A stretch of 64,000 bases of DNA, taken from contig NC_068935.1 in NCBI RefSeq assembly GCF_023091745.1, forward strand, positions 6,643,744 to 6,707,743. Reading direction: 5' to 3'. The position numbers were made by a program, and so were the translations under genes. Every line of letters begins with the position of its first letter. The first letter of the stretch is position 1. The notes beneath the pieces are model-generated. The model was given only the letters and a program-made list of their open reading frames with translations, did not search any database and was not told where the DNA came from. Positions 10,531-21,400 of this stretch are shown piece by piece. The stretch comes from Budorcas taxicolor (lineage: Eukaryota; Chordata; Mammalia; Artiodactyla; Bovidae).

Positions 10531-11001
10531 GTCTTTAATACTATGTCAGACTAGGTTACTTCTTTGCTTAAAACCTTTCAATGGCTTCCCATGCCACTTT
10601 AAAGAAAAGCTAAAGTCACAGCAATGACCTACAAGGCTTTCATATGATCTGGGACATTTCATACATCTCTGACCTCATTTGAAACCACTTTTCTCTCTCT
10701 GTTCTAGCCACACAGTCTTCCTTGCTGTTCTTGAATATACCAGTAATACTCCTATGCAGGGTGTTTAGACTCACCATATAATTTTTTCAGAACCTGCTAC
10801 CTCCAGGCTTCTGCATGGCTTACTCTATTACTTTATTCACATATCTGGTCAAATGTCTCCACATCAGAGAAGAGTTGCCTGACCACCTTAGCTAAAAAGA
10901 TACTTCCTATCTGTGCTATGAAATAATTTTTAGTTCTGGCTTAGACTTCTTCAGAGCCTTTAGTACAACTTTATGCATCATATATTTATTTGCTTATATT
11001 G
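10531..11001 (+). mobile_element. L2 LINE 3' region, left part
   Basis: L2 blocks appear in order: AATGGCTTCCCATGCCACTT, ACCTACAAGGCTTTCATATG, TCTTCCTTGCTGTTCTTG, GAGAAGAGTTGCCTGACCAC and ATATATTTATTTGCTTATAT. The element stops where the BovB at 11002 begins and resumes at 13163. Confidence 0.8.
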
Positions 11002-13162
11002 GATCATGAACTCCTTATAGCCAAATTCAGACTGAAATTGACGAAAGTGGGGAAAACTACTAGACCATGCAGGTATGACCTAAATCAAATCCCTTATGAC
11101 TATACAATGGAAGTGAGAAATAGAGTAAGGGACTAGCTCTGATAGACAGAGTGCCTGCTGAACTAGAAACAGAGGTTCATGACATTCTACAGGAGAGAGG
11201 AATCAAGACCATCCTCAAGAAAAAGAAATGCAAAAAATAAAATGGCTGTCTGAGGAGGCCTTACAAATAGTTGGGAAAAGAACAGAAGCGAAAAGCAAAG
11301 GAGAAAAGGAAAGATATATTGAATTGAATGCAGAGTTCCAAAGACTAGCAAGGAGAAATAAGAAAGCCTTCCTCAGTGATCAATGCACATAATAGAGGAA
11401 AACAATAGAATGGGAAAGACTCGAGAGCTCTTCAAGAAAATTAGAGATACCAAGGGAACATTTCATGCAAAGATGGGCTCAATAAAGGACAGAAATGGTA
11501 CGGACCTAACAGAAGCAGAAGAGATTAAGAAGAGGTGGCAAGAATACACAGAAGAACTGTACAAAAAAGATCTTCACGACCCAGGTAATCACGATGGTGT
11601 GATCACTCATCTAGAGCCAGACATCCTGGAATGTGAAGTCAAGTGGGACTTAGGAAGCATCACTATGAACAAAGCTAGTGGAGGTGATGGAATTTCAGTT
11701 GAGCTATTTCAAATCCTGAAAGATGATGCTGTGAAAGTGCTGCACTCACTATGCCAGCACATTTGGAAAACTCAGCAGTGACCACAGGACTGGAAAAGGT
11801 CAGTTTTCATTCCAATTCCAAAGAAAGGCAATACTAAAGAATGCTCAAACCACTGCACAATTGCACTCATCTCACATGCTAGGAACGTAATGCTCAAAAT
11901 TCTCCAAGCCAGGTTTCAACAATATTTGAACCGTGAACTTCCAGATGTTCAAGCTGGTTTTAGAAAAGGCAGAGGAACCAGAGATCAAATTGCCAACATC
12001 CGCTGGATCATCAAAAAAACAAGAGAGTTCCAGAAAAACATCTTTCTGCTTTATTGACTATGCCAAAGCCTTTGACTGTGTGGATCACAATAAACTGTGG
12101 AAAATTCTGAAAGAGATGGGAATACCAGACCACCTGACCTGCCTCTTGAGAAACCTGTATGCAGGTCAGGAAGCAACAGTTAGAAGTGCACATGGAACAA
12201 CAGACTGGTTCCAAATAGGAAAAGGAGTACATCAAGGCTGTATATTGTCACCCTGCTTATTTAACTTCTATGCAGAGTACATCATGAGAAACGCTGGGCT
12301 GGAAGAAGTACAAGATGGAATCAAGATTGCCGGGAGAAATATCAATAACCTCAAATACGAAGATAACAACACCCTTATGGCAGAACGTGAGGAAGAATTA
12401 AACAGCCTCTTGATGAAAGTGAAAGAGGAGAGTGAAAAAGTTGGCTTAAAGCTCAGCATTCAGAAAACTAAGATCATGGCATCTGGTCCCATCACTTCAT
12501 GGCAAATAGATGGGGAAACAGTGGCAACAGAGGCTGACTTTATTTTTCTGGGCTCCAAAACCACTGCAGATGGTGATTGCAGCCATGGAATTAAAAGACT
12601 CTTACTCTTTGGAAGGAAAGTTATGACCAACCTAGACAGCATATTAAAAAACAGAGAGAGACATTACTTTTCCAACAAAGGTCTGTCTAGTCAAGGCTAT
12701 GGTTTTTCCAGTGTTCATGTATGTATGTGAGAATTGGACTGTAAAGAAAGCTAAGTGCTGAAGAACTGATACTCTTGAACTGTGGTGTTGGAGACTCTTG
12801 AGAGTCCCTTGGACTGCAAGGATGTCTAACCAGTCTATCCTAAAGGAGATCAGTCCTGGGTGTTCGTTGGAAGGACTGATGTTGAAGCTGAAGCTCCAAT
12901 ACTTTGCCCACCTCATGCGAAGTGCTGACTCATTTCTTTAGATGCATTTGAAAAGACCCTGATGCTCTGATGCTGGGAAAGATTGAGGGCAGGAGGAAGA
13001 GGGGACGGCAGAGGATGAGATGATTTGATGGCATCACTGACTCGATGGACATGAGTTTTGGTAGACTCTGGGAGCTGATGATGGACAGGAAGGCCTGGCC
13101 TGTTGCAGTTCATGGGATCGCAAAGAGCTGGACACGACTGAGTGACTGAACTGAACTGAACT
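11002..13162 (+). mobile_element. BovB LINE, 2.16 kb, inserted in L2
   Basis: It starts at the GATCATGAACTCC block that encodes the end of the endonuclease domain and runs through the RT region to an ACTGA tail. The visible frames 11383-11781 and 11933-12730 are separated by a stop near 11779. RT motif A is readable (FIDYAKAFDCVDH, within 12046-12090). The YADD motif is broken to YEDN near 12356-12367. The copy is inactive and of the older type (TTCGTTGGAAGGACTGATG). L2 flanks both sides. Confidence 0.95.
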
Positions 13163-13305
13163 GATTCTATTTTCTCCTACTAAATTACAAACTTCAGTAG
13201 CACAAGGATTTTTTGTTGTCTTATTTAATATTACATTCTAGCAACTAAAGCTGTGTCCGGAATGTTAGGTATTCAATATATATTTGTTGAATGAATGAAT
13301 GCATA
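13163..13305 (+). mobile_element. L2 LINE 3' terminus, right part
   Basis: The L2 end resumes after the BovB: CTCCTACTAAATTACAAACT, then TATTTGTTGAATGAATGAAT, the characteristic L2 terminus. Confidence 0.78.
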
Positions 13306-13319
13306 CATTTGTCATTCTT

Positions 13320-13950
13320 TTGGGTTACCTACATAGCAGCCAGAGTTATCCCATTAGAGTATGTGAGATCAGCTCATTTCACTGTGTGAAATTCTCCACT
13401 CATTTTCTGTTTTAAAGTGATAGCTGCAGTCTTGTTCTTAATCTATAGGGTCCTACATGATCAGATCTCATTTTCCTTGCTTACTTTCTTTTAGTCACAC
13501 TGGTCTACCTCCTTGTTTTTTTTGTTTTGTTTTTAACATCTCATGTCTACTCTGAATTCAGAGCCTTTGGACTTGATGCTATATCTCCCTGAAATGCTCT
13601 TGCTCAGATAGTTGGATGTCTTTCTGCTGCCTTACCTTCTTTGGATTTTTACTCAAATGTCAACTTATTGAGAAGACTTTTTCTGGTCACCTTATTTAAC
13701 ATTACAATTTCTCTCTAATTTTGACTCTCCCTTTTATTTTGTTTTATTTTTCTCCATAGCAATTATTATCTAATATATTAAATATTTCACTAATCTGCTT
13801 TTGTTTTTCTTCTTTCACTGCACTGTAAATTCCATAAGAGCAGGCATTTTTTTTCTCTTTACATAGCTATGATTTCAGCACTGAGAATGCACCTCACATA
13901 TTGTAGATACTTATTACATATTTATGGAATGAAGGAATTCAATTTGTAGA
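13320..13950 (+). mobile_element. Second L2 LINE 3' end
   Basis: A second, more decayed L2 3' region lies directly downstream. Blocks include AGGGTCCTACATGATCAGAT, TACTCAAATGTCAACTTATT, CACTGTAAATTCCATAAGAG and a TATTTATGGAATGAAGGAA end. Confidence 0.7.
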
Positions 13951-14217
13951 GGTAATAGTATTAGTGAGTCTAGTGGCATAATCCAGCACCCTGGGTGTGT
14001 AAATTGCCATATTTTTTTCCAGTGGCAGAAGCAATAGCATTGATAGTAGTAGTGGATTTATCACTGGACCAATTCTGTGCCACAGTTCTTTTCTACATAT
14101 TCTTCATTACAGATTCTCCAACACTTTTTGAGGATTCTGGGAGCTCCTCAATATTCTTGAGTAAGCTTCTTTTGTGCATAACAATCCGAAGATGGTTTCC
14201 ATTGCTTGTATCTTTGT
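13951..14217. other. Unassigned sequence
   Basis: About 270 bp. The antisense frame is open for some distance and looks protein-like, but I cannot match it to a family. It may be part of the adjacent retroviral remnant or an unrelated pseudogene. Confidence 0.3.
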
Positions 14218-14316
14218 TGGTTCAGTCACTAAGTAGTGTCCAACTCTCTACGAGCCCATGGACTGCAACACACTATGCCAGGCTTCCCTGCCCTTCACCA
14301 TCTCCCGGAGTTTGCA
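14218..14316 (-). mobile_element. BovB 3'-end fragment
   Basis: About 100 bp of antisense BovB tail (CCAACTCTCTACGAGCCCAT, CCATCTCCCGGAGTTTGC) without the ACTGA repeats. Confidence 0.65.
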
Positions 14317-14855
14317 TCTGAGAATGCTAGTTAAGAAAATCATTAAGATTATTCCAGCAAAGATTAGTTGCAGCAAAATAGCTTCTAAGAAATATGGGAA
14401 ATCTCGAATTGGCTCTGGGTTTGGTTGCAATGGAAGGCAGTGCACATCCAGATTGTATTAACAGATGAGATCCATTGTTGGGTCCAAAGGCAAAATAATT
14501 CCTTCTTTGGGTTTAAGATCTCTATATCAGCTGAACCCAGAGTTGTAGGGCTGGAAGGAACAATATAAAGCAGTCAAGAGCAAATGAAGGCTGCAAGGTG
14601 AGTTGCTCTTTCACTTAGAACATATGACTCCATATAAAAGGTACCCATGGCAAGTTGAGATGCGAGATGGATCCTGGGATAAGCCTTTTGTAGCAAAGAG
14701 AATCACAATACAGACTCAATGGGTTTTAGAATAAAGCTATATTTTCTTTGTGAACTCATCTTTCTTCTTTGATAAATAACTCCTAGCTTGCTGATATGGG
14801 CTCTGGTAGAACTGAAAACCTGACCATGGTGATCAAATACTTCTTTGTCCTGAGT

Positions 14856-14957
14856 AAGCCATCATGAGTTAGGTGTTATTTGATCCACTAAGTCATAAAC
14901 TTGGGCAAGCCATCATGAGTTAGGTGTTATTTGATCAACCAAGTCATAAACTTGGGC
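14856..14957. repeat. 51-bp tandem duplication
   Basis: Two adjacent 51-bp copies (14856-14906, 14907-14957) begin AAGCCATCATGAGTTAGG and differ at two positions. The unit length is a multiple of three. It lies between the RT connection and RNase H segments of the retroviral remnant. Confidence 0.93.
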
Positions 14958-15149
14958 ATACAACAGCATTCCACCATTCAGAGGAAGTAGTCTTCAGAAT
15001 ACTGGACTTTAGTAGTTTGTGTGAGTGGATGATTCACAACCAATATTCCTATTTTGGTTGCACTGTCATCCTCTTTATAAATGACACCTTTGCCTTCCTG
15101 GAGATTTGCTGATGACAAGCTAACTAAGAAAAGAAAAATGAGCCTGGCT

Positions 15150-15480
15150 TATAGATGGCTCTGAATGATATGCTGACATCAGGAAAAAAGTGGACTACTG
15201 CAGTATTACAAGCTCACTTAAAGGTTACCCTGAAAGACACTGAAAAGGGAATTGCTTCCAATTGGCTGAAACTCAAGCTGTATATCTCATTGTCCACTTT
15301 GCTTGGAAGGATATATGGCTTGAGGTGTGGATCATTACTTATTCATGGGTAGTGGCAAGTGGCTTGGCTGTATGATCAGAGTTTGAAAGAAAAAAAAATG
15401 AAGGTTTGGTGATAAGGAAGTTTGAGTAAGAGGCTTCTGCATGTACCTCTCAGATTGGGCATCAAGTATGAGAATGTTTG
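15150..15480 (+). pseudogene. RNase H segment of the ERV-L-like pol
   Basis: The first catalytic Asp lies in a DGS motif whose GAT codon is at 15154-15156. After a frameshift near 15261 the frame reads ETQAVYLIVHFAWKDIW, which includes the catalytic Glu. The third catalytic Asp position is Tyr here (TYSW, about 15340-15351). The substitution, stops and frameshift show non-function. Confidence 0.6.
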
Positions 15481-15628
15481 TGTTCCAGTGAACATTCATC
15501 AGATATCATTCTTGACATAAAATATTTTCAATAATCATAGAAAAATAATTGTGTCTTATAATAACAATAAGGGTTCTTTTCCCAGTCTCCCTAGTGCTTG
15601 TTCACAGGTAGGTGATAGCCATAGTAGC

Positions 15629-15844
15629 TACCCACTCCAGGATTCTTGGGCTTCCCTTTTTGCTCAGCTGGTAAAGAATCTGTCTGCAATGTGGGAGACC
15701 TGGTGTTGCTCGCTGGGTTGGGAAGATCCCCTGGAGAAGGGAAAGGCTACCTACTCCAGTATTCTGGCCTGGAGAATTCCATGGACTATACAGTCCATGG
15801 GGTCGCAAAGAGTTGGACACGACTGAGCGACTTTCACTTCACTC
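15629..15844 (+). mobile_element. Bov-A2-type SINE inside retroviral pol
   Basis: A partial first monomer (CTACCCACTCCAGGATTC) is followed by a full Bov-A unit ending GACACGACTGAGCGACTTTC. The exact 14-bp target duplication is atagccatagtagc at 15615-15628 and 15845-15858. Confidence 0.95.
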
Positions 15845-15869
15845 ATAGCCATAGTAGCAGGAATAGAGT

Positions 15870-16330
15870 TTTGGCCTGACACCAAGACTATGAAATCCCT
15901 CTCACCAAGTTTGGTTTTACCGAATGGTCAATTTTCCTACGAGAACTGCTGACCCTGAGCCCCAATACACTCTGTTACCTGGAGACATGTGGTTACAATG
16001 GATTCTGTCATAAAGAGGACTGTGTTTTCCTTGCTGGCATAAAGTATTTTGATATTTTCCTTTCCCGTCATGCTTCTGCTAACACCGTCATTTTTATACT
16101 CGAATGCCATAGAAATATTCATAGTATCCCACACAATATGAGTGTCAACCAAAGAACCTTTGAACCTTTTATCAAAAGAAGTAAAGGAATGAATTAGCTG
16201 ATTTCCATCAGATTCACTGATCTTTCCATGAACTCCATCACCTAGAAATAGATTGATTTCTGGAGCACTGTGCCTTGAAGTCATGGTCACTGTGCCAACT
16301 GAACAGATCATGAGAGATTCAGGTATTCAT
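15870..16330 (+). pseudogene. Integrase core segment of the ERV-L-like pol
   Basis: From 16036 the + frame reads GIKYFDIFLS, HASANTVIFILECHRNIH and SIPHNMSVNQRTF. The spacing matches the integrase catalytic core of ERV-L-type elements. The two Asp positions appear as Lys (in GIKY) and Asn (in VNQ), so the active site is gone. The 124-codon antisense frame at 15937-16311 is its shadow. Confidence 0.55.
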
Positions 16331-16479
16331 CTGTGGGATGCCTAGAAGTATTCGATATGAACCGATTGATGATCAATGCATGGTACAACATCTCTAGTAC
16401 TCATTTACACAGTTTGGGAACCAGTGGAAGAAAGTGGGAATAGTGTTCCACCTAATAAAGTACTAATATAGTGAATCTA

Positions 16480-16690
16480 ATAAGACTTCCCTGTAGCTCA
16501 GACAGTGAAGAATCTGCCTGTAGTGAAGGAGACCCAGGTTTGATTCCAGGGTTGGGAAGAGTCTCTGGAGAAGGGACTTGCAACACACTCCAGTATTCTT
16601 GACTGGAGAATCCCATGGACAGAGGAGCCTGGAGGGCTATAGCCAGTGGGGTCACAAAGAGTTGGAAATGACTGAACGACTAACACCACC
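16480..16690 (+). mobile_element. Bov-tA SINE inside retroviral pol
   Basis: Complete sense SINE with a tRNA-like head (GACTTCCCTGTAGCTCAGAC) and tail. Target duplication atagtgaatcta is at 16468-16479 and 16691-16702. Confidence 0.95.
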
Positions 16691-16930
16691 ATAGTGAATC
16701 TAGGGTTTGTTAATTGAATGATGTTAGTACTCAAAGGAAGAAAATTTCTACCAGGGGACTCAATAATGATTACACTGAATTGAAAAGTGGAAGAATCAAC
16801 TGACCATTTCAGAAGCCTTACATTGAGTAAACAGGCAAAAAATGAGGTTGCATTATTAACTTGAATAAGATTGTCATTATACGATTGAGGTAGACAGAAG
16901 TAGCATCCATGAAGGTGGTCCTAGTACTAT

Positions 16931-17354
16931 TGTGTACAGAAATATAGGTCCTGATAAGTCAGAACCACTAAGCTTAGATCTTTCACCTAACCTGGTAAGA
17001 GCCCTAGCAAGTAGAAGTGCTAGCTGAGAGAAAAGGGAAGATTAACAGGCAGCAAAACAAGGAATCACTTAATGAATATCCATTTGTGACTTTGTGATTA
17101 GATTCAAAAAAAGGACTACAGCATTGATCCATATAATTTTCTTTACTGTGCTATAAGATTTGCATAATTCAACTAACTTCTACTTCCCAAAATATTTTTC
17201 CAGTATGTTGATAATCATTAAAATTATGGGATGTCTTGGTATCGTTAAATTTACCAATAAGAATATTGAGGAAGTGTTGTGATGCAAAAAGAGGAATAAT
17301 GACCATTACCAAGACATGGATTTAGAGCTGGATGAAGTGATAAGAAACTTTTGG
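16931..17354. other. Unassigned sequence downstream of retroviral pol
   Basis: About 420 bp. Position suggests 3' pol or downstream retroviral sequence, but I see no motif that shows it. Confidence 0.35.
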
Positions 17355-17880
17355 TTGATACTTTGTCTTAGTCCATTCAAATTTCTATTATAAAATGCCA
17401 CTCAACTGGGTTGTTTATAAACAACACAAATTTATTTGTCATGGTTCTGAAGGCTGGGAAGTCCAAGATCAGGGCACTGGGAGACTCGGGGTCTGCTAAG
17501 AGTTGGCTTCCTGAGAATGCCTGTCTTCTCACTATATCCTCACCTCAGAGCTTAAGATTTCAATATATGAATGGGGGAGGGGGAGGGATAAACATTTAAG
17601 GGTTTCCCAAGTAGTACAATGGTAAAGAATCTGTGTGCTAGTGAAGGAGACTTGGGTTCAATCCCTCAAGAAGATTCCCTGGAGGAGGAAATGGCAATCC
17701 TCTCCAGTATTTTTGCCTGGGGAAATCCCATTGACAGAGGAACCTGATAGGATACAGTTCATGGGGTTGCAAAGAGTAAGACATGACTTATTGACTGAAC
17801 GTGCATGCACCTTCTGAAGGCCCTAATCTCCAAATACACAGTACCTCCCAATACACATTGTGGTTTTGGGCAAAAGTATC
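17355..17880 (-). mobile_element. MLT1-type MaLR LTR, antisense, split by a SINE
   Basis: Antisense MLT1 features: GTTTATAAACAACACAAATT, GAAGGCTGGGAAGTCCAAG and CACTATATCCTCACCTCAG. The left (5') end of the LTR follows the SINE at 17809-17860 (GGCCCTAATCTCCAAATACA). Confidence 0.82.
17600..17808 (+). mobile_element. Bov-tA SINE inside MLT1
   Basis: Sense SINE from GGGTTTCCCAAGTAGTACAA to a TTGACTGAACGTGCATGCAC tail, splitting the antisense MLT1. Confidence 0.88.
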
Positions 17881-18037
17881 AGAAACAAATTAGCAACTAA
17901 ACAACAACAAAGTAAACTTCATAGATCTTTCCCAGAGTTGAAAATAATATGTGGTTTGGGGGACTTAGGCAGTAAATATATTACAAGGTCAGTCAGGCAA
18001 GAAACTCATACAGTATGGGAGACTCTCTTTTGTAGTT

Positions 18038-18254
18038 GGGCTTCCCTGGTGGCTCAATGACAAAGAATCTGCCTGCCATTGCAGAAGATATGGGTTCAAC
18101 CTCTGGGCCAGGAAGATTCCCTGGAGAAGGGAATGGCTACCCATTCCAGTATTCTTACTTGGAAAATTCCATGGACAGAGGAGCCTGATGTGCTACAGTG
18201 CCTAAGGTTGCATACAGTCAGACACAACCGAGTAACTGAGTACACACACATAAA
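18038..18254 (+). mobile_element. Bov-tA SINE
   Basis: Complete sense SINE (GGGCTTCCCTGGTGGCTCAA head; GACACAACCGAGTAACTGAG tail) ending in a short CA-rich run. Confidence 0.93.
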
Positions 18255-18344
18255 CATTTAGTCCACTGTATACTTTTTAGACAGATAAGGCAGTTTTGGA
18301 TGTATAAGAAACAATTACACTGTATCACATAAGAATGTGGTATT

Positions 18345-18470
18345 ATACAGTGGTTTGGGACCTTGAGAAAATTAATCTTTTTGGCCTGTTTTCTTACTTC
18401 TAAAATGAGAAACATACAGTACTTGCCTCATAGAGTTATAGTGAAAATTAAATGAGTAAATATAGTATCA
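18345..18470 (+). mobile_element. MIR SINE
   Basis: MIR core and tail features: GACCTTGAGAAAATTAATCT, TTCTTACTTCTAAAATGAGA and TAGTGAAAATTAAATGAGTA. Confidence 0.7.
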
Positions 18471-18479
18471 GGCCTTTGC

Positions 18480-21400
18480 GAGTTTCTCATCCAGTGGATA
18501 CAAAGGACTGACTGTATTAAAGCATTTTATGTAAGAAACTTGGGCATCCACAGAGTTTAGTGTCTGTAGGGGGTCCTAGAATCAATTTCCTGCAAATACT
18601 AAGAGATGAAAGTGATATGCCTAGAAAAATGTCTAGCACAAAATCAGAGTTATGGCGTACTAGATAAAATAAGGTATGGAAAGAACAGTGTATGCTGACA
18701 TTGGGTAGTATATTGTATTGTTGAGAATATCACACATTTATTTATTAGGTACATATTCAGCCAGGGATGAAGCAAATCCAAATTTTCTCAAACACAAGAA
18801 ATAAAATTTTATAATTTGATGAAGATAGTCTTCTCAAACTATATATTTTCTCCAGTCTTATTTACTCAAAGGCAAAATGCATTATTAATTCTAAAATACA
18901 CATTAAGTTGAGCAACTGAAATATATTATAGAACAATGATCTCAATTGTAAGAAACAAAAATTATTTTTGTCTAAAGAGAACTATTTGTATTATGATATA
19001 ATAAAAGCATATTTCTTATTCAGTATTTTTGGATGGGCCTGAAAACTGGGTATGCATATTGTACAATGAACAAAAATGCCCTTCATCACACTGCAGAGCT
19101 GACTTAGTAAAGACATCACTGCTGGTGCCAAAGGGCCCAGACAACACAGTGTATACCACTGAGGAAGGCACTGGGCTGTTGCTCTCAGAAGCACCCACTA
19201 GCTCTGGGCCTCTAAAGCTGTCATCACTTCTACCCCTGCCAAGATGATTTTCACCCAGTTCCTTTTTTGCATCACTTGTTTCCTATCCAAAATCTAGGGG
19301 AGGGTCATTTGATTAGCACTGTCTAAATTACATGACCAAGTCCTAGCTACACTAAGGCTGGGAAAGCATGTAGCTGGACTTTTCAGCTTCTGTAAATGGG
19401 ATGTTAGCTTTGCCTCCTGTGGTGAAGGATTCCACAAACAAGAAGAGAAGGTTAGATCCTGAGATGTATTTATTTTATAGAACTATTTTTAGAACTCAAG
19501 AAACACTGCCATAGTGTGAAGTACCAAAAGATGTTTCAGAATGTATTTAAAACTCTTTTATAATGTCAAGATTTTCATAGTCATGCTTGTGAATTTGGCT
19601 CTTGTCTAAGTGTATTTTGATAAATAAAATATTCTCCATGGTCTAACTGATCTTCTATTCCATTCTATTGTGAAATCATATCTAGAAACTGGGGCACTGA
19701 AAGAAAGAGAATATGATGTAATAAGTGAAAGGTTGTTTTGACCTTATTGCAAAGTCTAGAAGAAAGAGAATGTTACTGAGAGAGAAACATCAGAACAACA
19801 GAAAATTGTTGGTTAATTAATAGCTTCATTTTAAAACATTCTTCCTCTTCAGTTTTGCCTCATGTGAAAATCCTCCATTTAAATTTTACTAAAATGTTAA
19901 TATCTCTTGCTGTGAAAATTCATTTTAAACTGTCCTTAATGATTCTAATGTGAGAGCTCTTAATATATCTTGAAGCAATTCAAGACAAAAACAGCTGCAA
20001 AGGATAAATTTAACTTACTTTAAGCTTTTCTTTTTATTTATTTAACTATTTTAATCAACGTTTGACTTTTATGTGCCTGAAAAAGGGAGAAAACACTAAA
20101 TAATTATTCTTATCAATGCTGTTCAATTTTCTACTTTCCACTAATGACTTTTTATATTAGGCAAGTTTATGAAAGGTTATGGTGAAATTTTTCCATGATA
20201 AAATATTGACTTAACCTTAATTTTGAAAAGAGCACATTTTTTCAGGAGGGAAACATGTAAGCATGTGAATTACTTTTTCTTCGGTTATAAATAGCAATTT
20301 GTTTCTTTGGGATTTGTGCTGCTGTTGGAGTATTCTGGTGCACCTACATTGATCTATTTTTAGTGCTGACACATGGTCATAGACTGACTACATATGGAAA
20401 ATAGGCTCGTATATTCTTATTTTGCTAAAACGTAGTGGTTACTGACTTGTTTTCCATCAATGCCATATAAAGGGCTTTTCACGTAGAAATATAAATCCCC
20501 CTGCCCTCTTTCTTTCAGCTCTGCTCCAGTCTTCAAATCAGTAAAAACTCAGGTTTACTACCTTCTCTAGTAAAAATAATGCAATGGTGTGAAAAAAAAA
20601 ATAACTGCACACCATTCACTTTAATATTATCATTACATAAGAGTTTAATTTGCCATCATTTGGTGTTTAGTAGCAAAATGAATAAAGTTCATTTTGACAC
20701 TGCCCTGATTGCAGATATCTTAATTAATGAATAGTTCTATGATTGATTGGCTGGATGACATCAACACAATTATAGGCCTGTACAAGCATTAAATAGCCAA
20801 ATTGTTGGGGGGAGAAACACACCAAAGCCTGGAGTAGAATGTAGATGGAGTTGGAATATAAGCAGTAGAACAGAACCCTTATTTATGGAAATGTGCTTGG
20901 AACAATTTCACAGGAAGCAGTTGCTGTTAGACACTATTGCTATAGCTAGCTGAAAGAACAATTTTCTCTTTTGTAACAACAACAACAAAATGCACTGCCC
21001 CAGCATCAAACCCTCTTAGTTTAGATTGTCAAAGGAGATTTTCCCCCACAAGATCACCAATTCTATAACACAATCATTTTTTTCTGATATTATAAATTAA
21101 AAATCAATGCATTGACAGTCGCCACCTTTGAAAAATAAACAAAAATCCAAAAGCATGGGTTATATGTGCCTAACTGAATGAAATGAAACTTGATTTCACC
21201 AATGAATTATGCTGCTCTTTATTCATCATTATTCAGGACGTGAGCTTGAAGAGAAGTTTGCAGTGCTTCATCCTCAGTCTCTCTTCCTCTCTGTGTGTTT
21301 CTCTTTACTCTCCCTTCACACACACACACACTCACACACACATATGCTCATGCATATGTGTGCACACACACCTTACGTAATTAGTTAAAATCAAACTTAA

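Larger units (their letters stand above)
14480..16930 (+). pseudogene. ERV-L-like endogenous retrovirus pol remnant (RT connection, RNase H, integrase, dUTPase)
   Basis: Decayed retroviral pol segments occur on the + strand in canonical order. The RT connection is at about 14540-14840 (GWKEQYKAVK; LLAC block). RNase H is at about 15150-15480. Integrase core is at about 15870-16330. A dUTPase-like segment is at about 16749-16860 (LPGDSIMITLN, then LSKQAKNEVALL). An RNase H-IN-dUTPase order is typical of ERV-L. Frameshifts and stops are frequent, and the integrase catalytic positions are lost. Two SINEs (15629-15844, 16480-16690) split it. I recognise no gag, env or paired LTRs. The family call comes from recalled motif order, so it is moderately certain. 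It is an inert fossil. Confidence 0.6.

Noticed and set aside
13995..14217. A possible processed pseudogene or retroviral segment upstream of the ERV-L-like pol.
   Set aside because: The reading frames look protein-like in places, but I could not tie them to any family, so I left the segment unassigned.
15937..16311. A 124-codon antisense open frame that looks like a novel protein gene.
   Set aside because: The + strand over the same bases reads as a decayed integrase core within an ordered retroviral pol, so the antisense frame is most likely incidental.
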